Positions 63,804 through 64,000 of a stretch of 64,000 bases of DNA are shown here, piece after piece. Each line of letters opens with the position of its first letter. Within the stretch, counting starts at the first letter, position 1. Source of the DNA: Oscillospiraceae bacterium (lineage in GTDB: Bacteria > Bacillota > Clostridia > Oscillospirales > Oscillospiraceae). A program made the translations under genes and the position numbers. The stretch covers positions 192,587-256,586 of the forward strand of contig CACYHB010000001.1 in NCBI GenBank assembly GCA_902774015.1, read 5' to 3'. The notes beneath the pieces were generated by a model. It saw only the letters and a program-made list of their open reading frames with translations. It had not been told where the DNA came from and made no database searches.

Positions 63804-64000
63804 ATGGCGAACAAAAGAAAAACCGCATACTGCTGTTCCGAGTGTGGCAACGAGACAGCAAACTGGGCCGGAAAATGCCCTGCGTGCGGCGCATGGAATA
63901 CCCTGACTGAGATAACGCTCGATACAAAAGGAGGCAAGAGGGGCTTAGGCTCTGTTCGCGCTTCCGCAGCATGGAAAGCGAAGAAGATGGCCGACCTGGA
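63804..64000 (+). CDS. radA: DNA repair protein RadA, partial (5' part)
   Basis: Only 65 residues are in the window. The N-terminal zinc finger CSECG (C11-x2-C14) and CPACG (C25-x2-C28) with ANWAGKCPACGAWNT is diagnostic for RadA/Sms, a RecA-related helicase in recombination and branch migration. GGAG precedes the ATG. The gene runs off the right edge. Confidence 0.92.
   Translation, partial: MANKRKTAYCCSECGNETANWAGKCPACGAWNTLTEITLDTKGGKRGLGSVRASAAWKAKKMADL

Overview
The window reads as vegetative core genome of a spore-forming, moderately GC-rich member of the Clostridia, most like Oscillospirales. This rests on the mixture of genes seen: an endospore programme (spoIIAA-spoIIAB-sigF, a SigH-type sigma factor, spoIVA, cwlD, a PdaB-like deacetylase), T-box control of tRNA synthetases, RNase J and RNase M5, and anaerobe-type iron-sulfur flavoproteins. 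The taxonomic placement is inference. I see no insertion sequences, prophage, CRISPR array or rRNA. Genes are dense and most gaps hold recognisable sigma-A promoters, intrinsic terminators or leaders.

Layout. 1-8400: a partial XpaC-like membrane protein, then GNAT and GH25 lysozyme genes; prfC behind a putative nine-codon leader peptide; a cyclodeaminase-family protein; rpe-recR; RNase J with an ArsC-like protein; a YjbR protein (minus). 8450-16470: an enoate-reductase-family flavoprotein with a small membrane protein under a perfect consensus promoter (minus), glnS (minus), a short thioredoxin-reductase-like protein, and an MBOAT/AlgJ-like O-acylation pair. 16495-20995: T-box-valS, then spoIIAA-spoIIAB-sigF.

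21046-29975: an aromatic amino-acid supraoperon, aroF-tyrA-aroB-aroA-aroC-pheA-aroE/aroK fusion-aroQ, ending in a DUF554 membrane protein. Neighbouring genes abut or overlap by a few bases. It is preceded by a Tyr/Phe-rich 17-residue leader peptide and a terminator, which looks like ribosome-mediated attenuation. Together these genes cover DAHP to chorismate, then prephenate, phenylpyruvate and hydroxyphenylpyruvate.

30024-37672: pcrA and a DMT transporter (minus), sirtuin-tmk, a cysteine-rich miniprotein (minus), mltG and a U32 peptidase. 37678-45439: T-box-alaS-HIT-comEC-holA-RNase M5, a small membrane protein (minus) and tRNA-Arg(CCU). 45582-55576: a fused ABC transporter, a 901-residue Fe-S flavoprotein with a HypA-like protein (minus), then tex and a C69 dipeptidase. 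55623-64000: PdaB-like (minus), ruvCAB, SigH-type sigma, zinc-ribbon protein, DUF1858 protein, trmK-Nif3, spoIVA, cwlD and the start of radA.

The most interesting signals are regulatory: the leader peptide ending Pro-Pro-stop in front of release factor 3, the Tyr/Phe attenuator, and the spoIVA leader, where the ribosome binding site sits in the 3' arm of a terminator-like hairpin whose 5' arm lies upstream of the likely SigE start.
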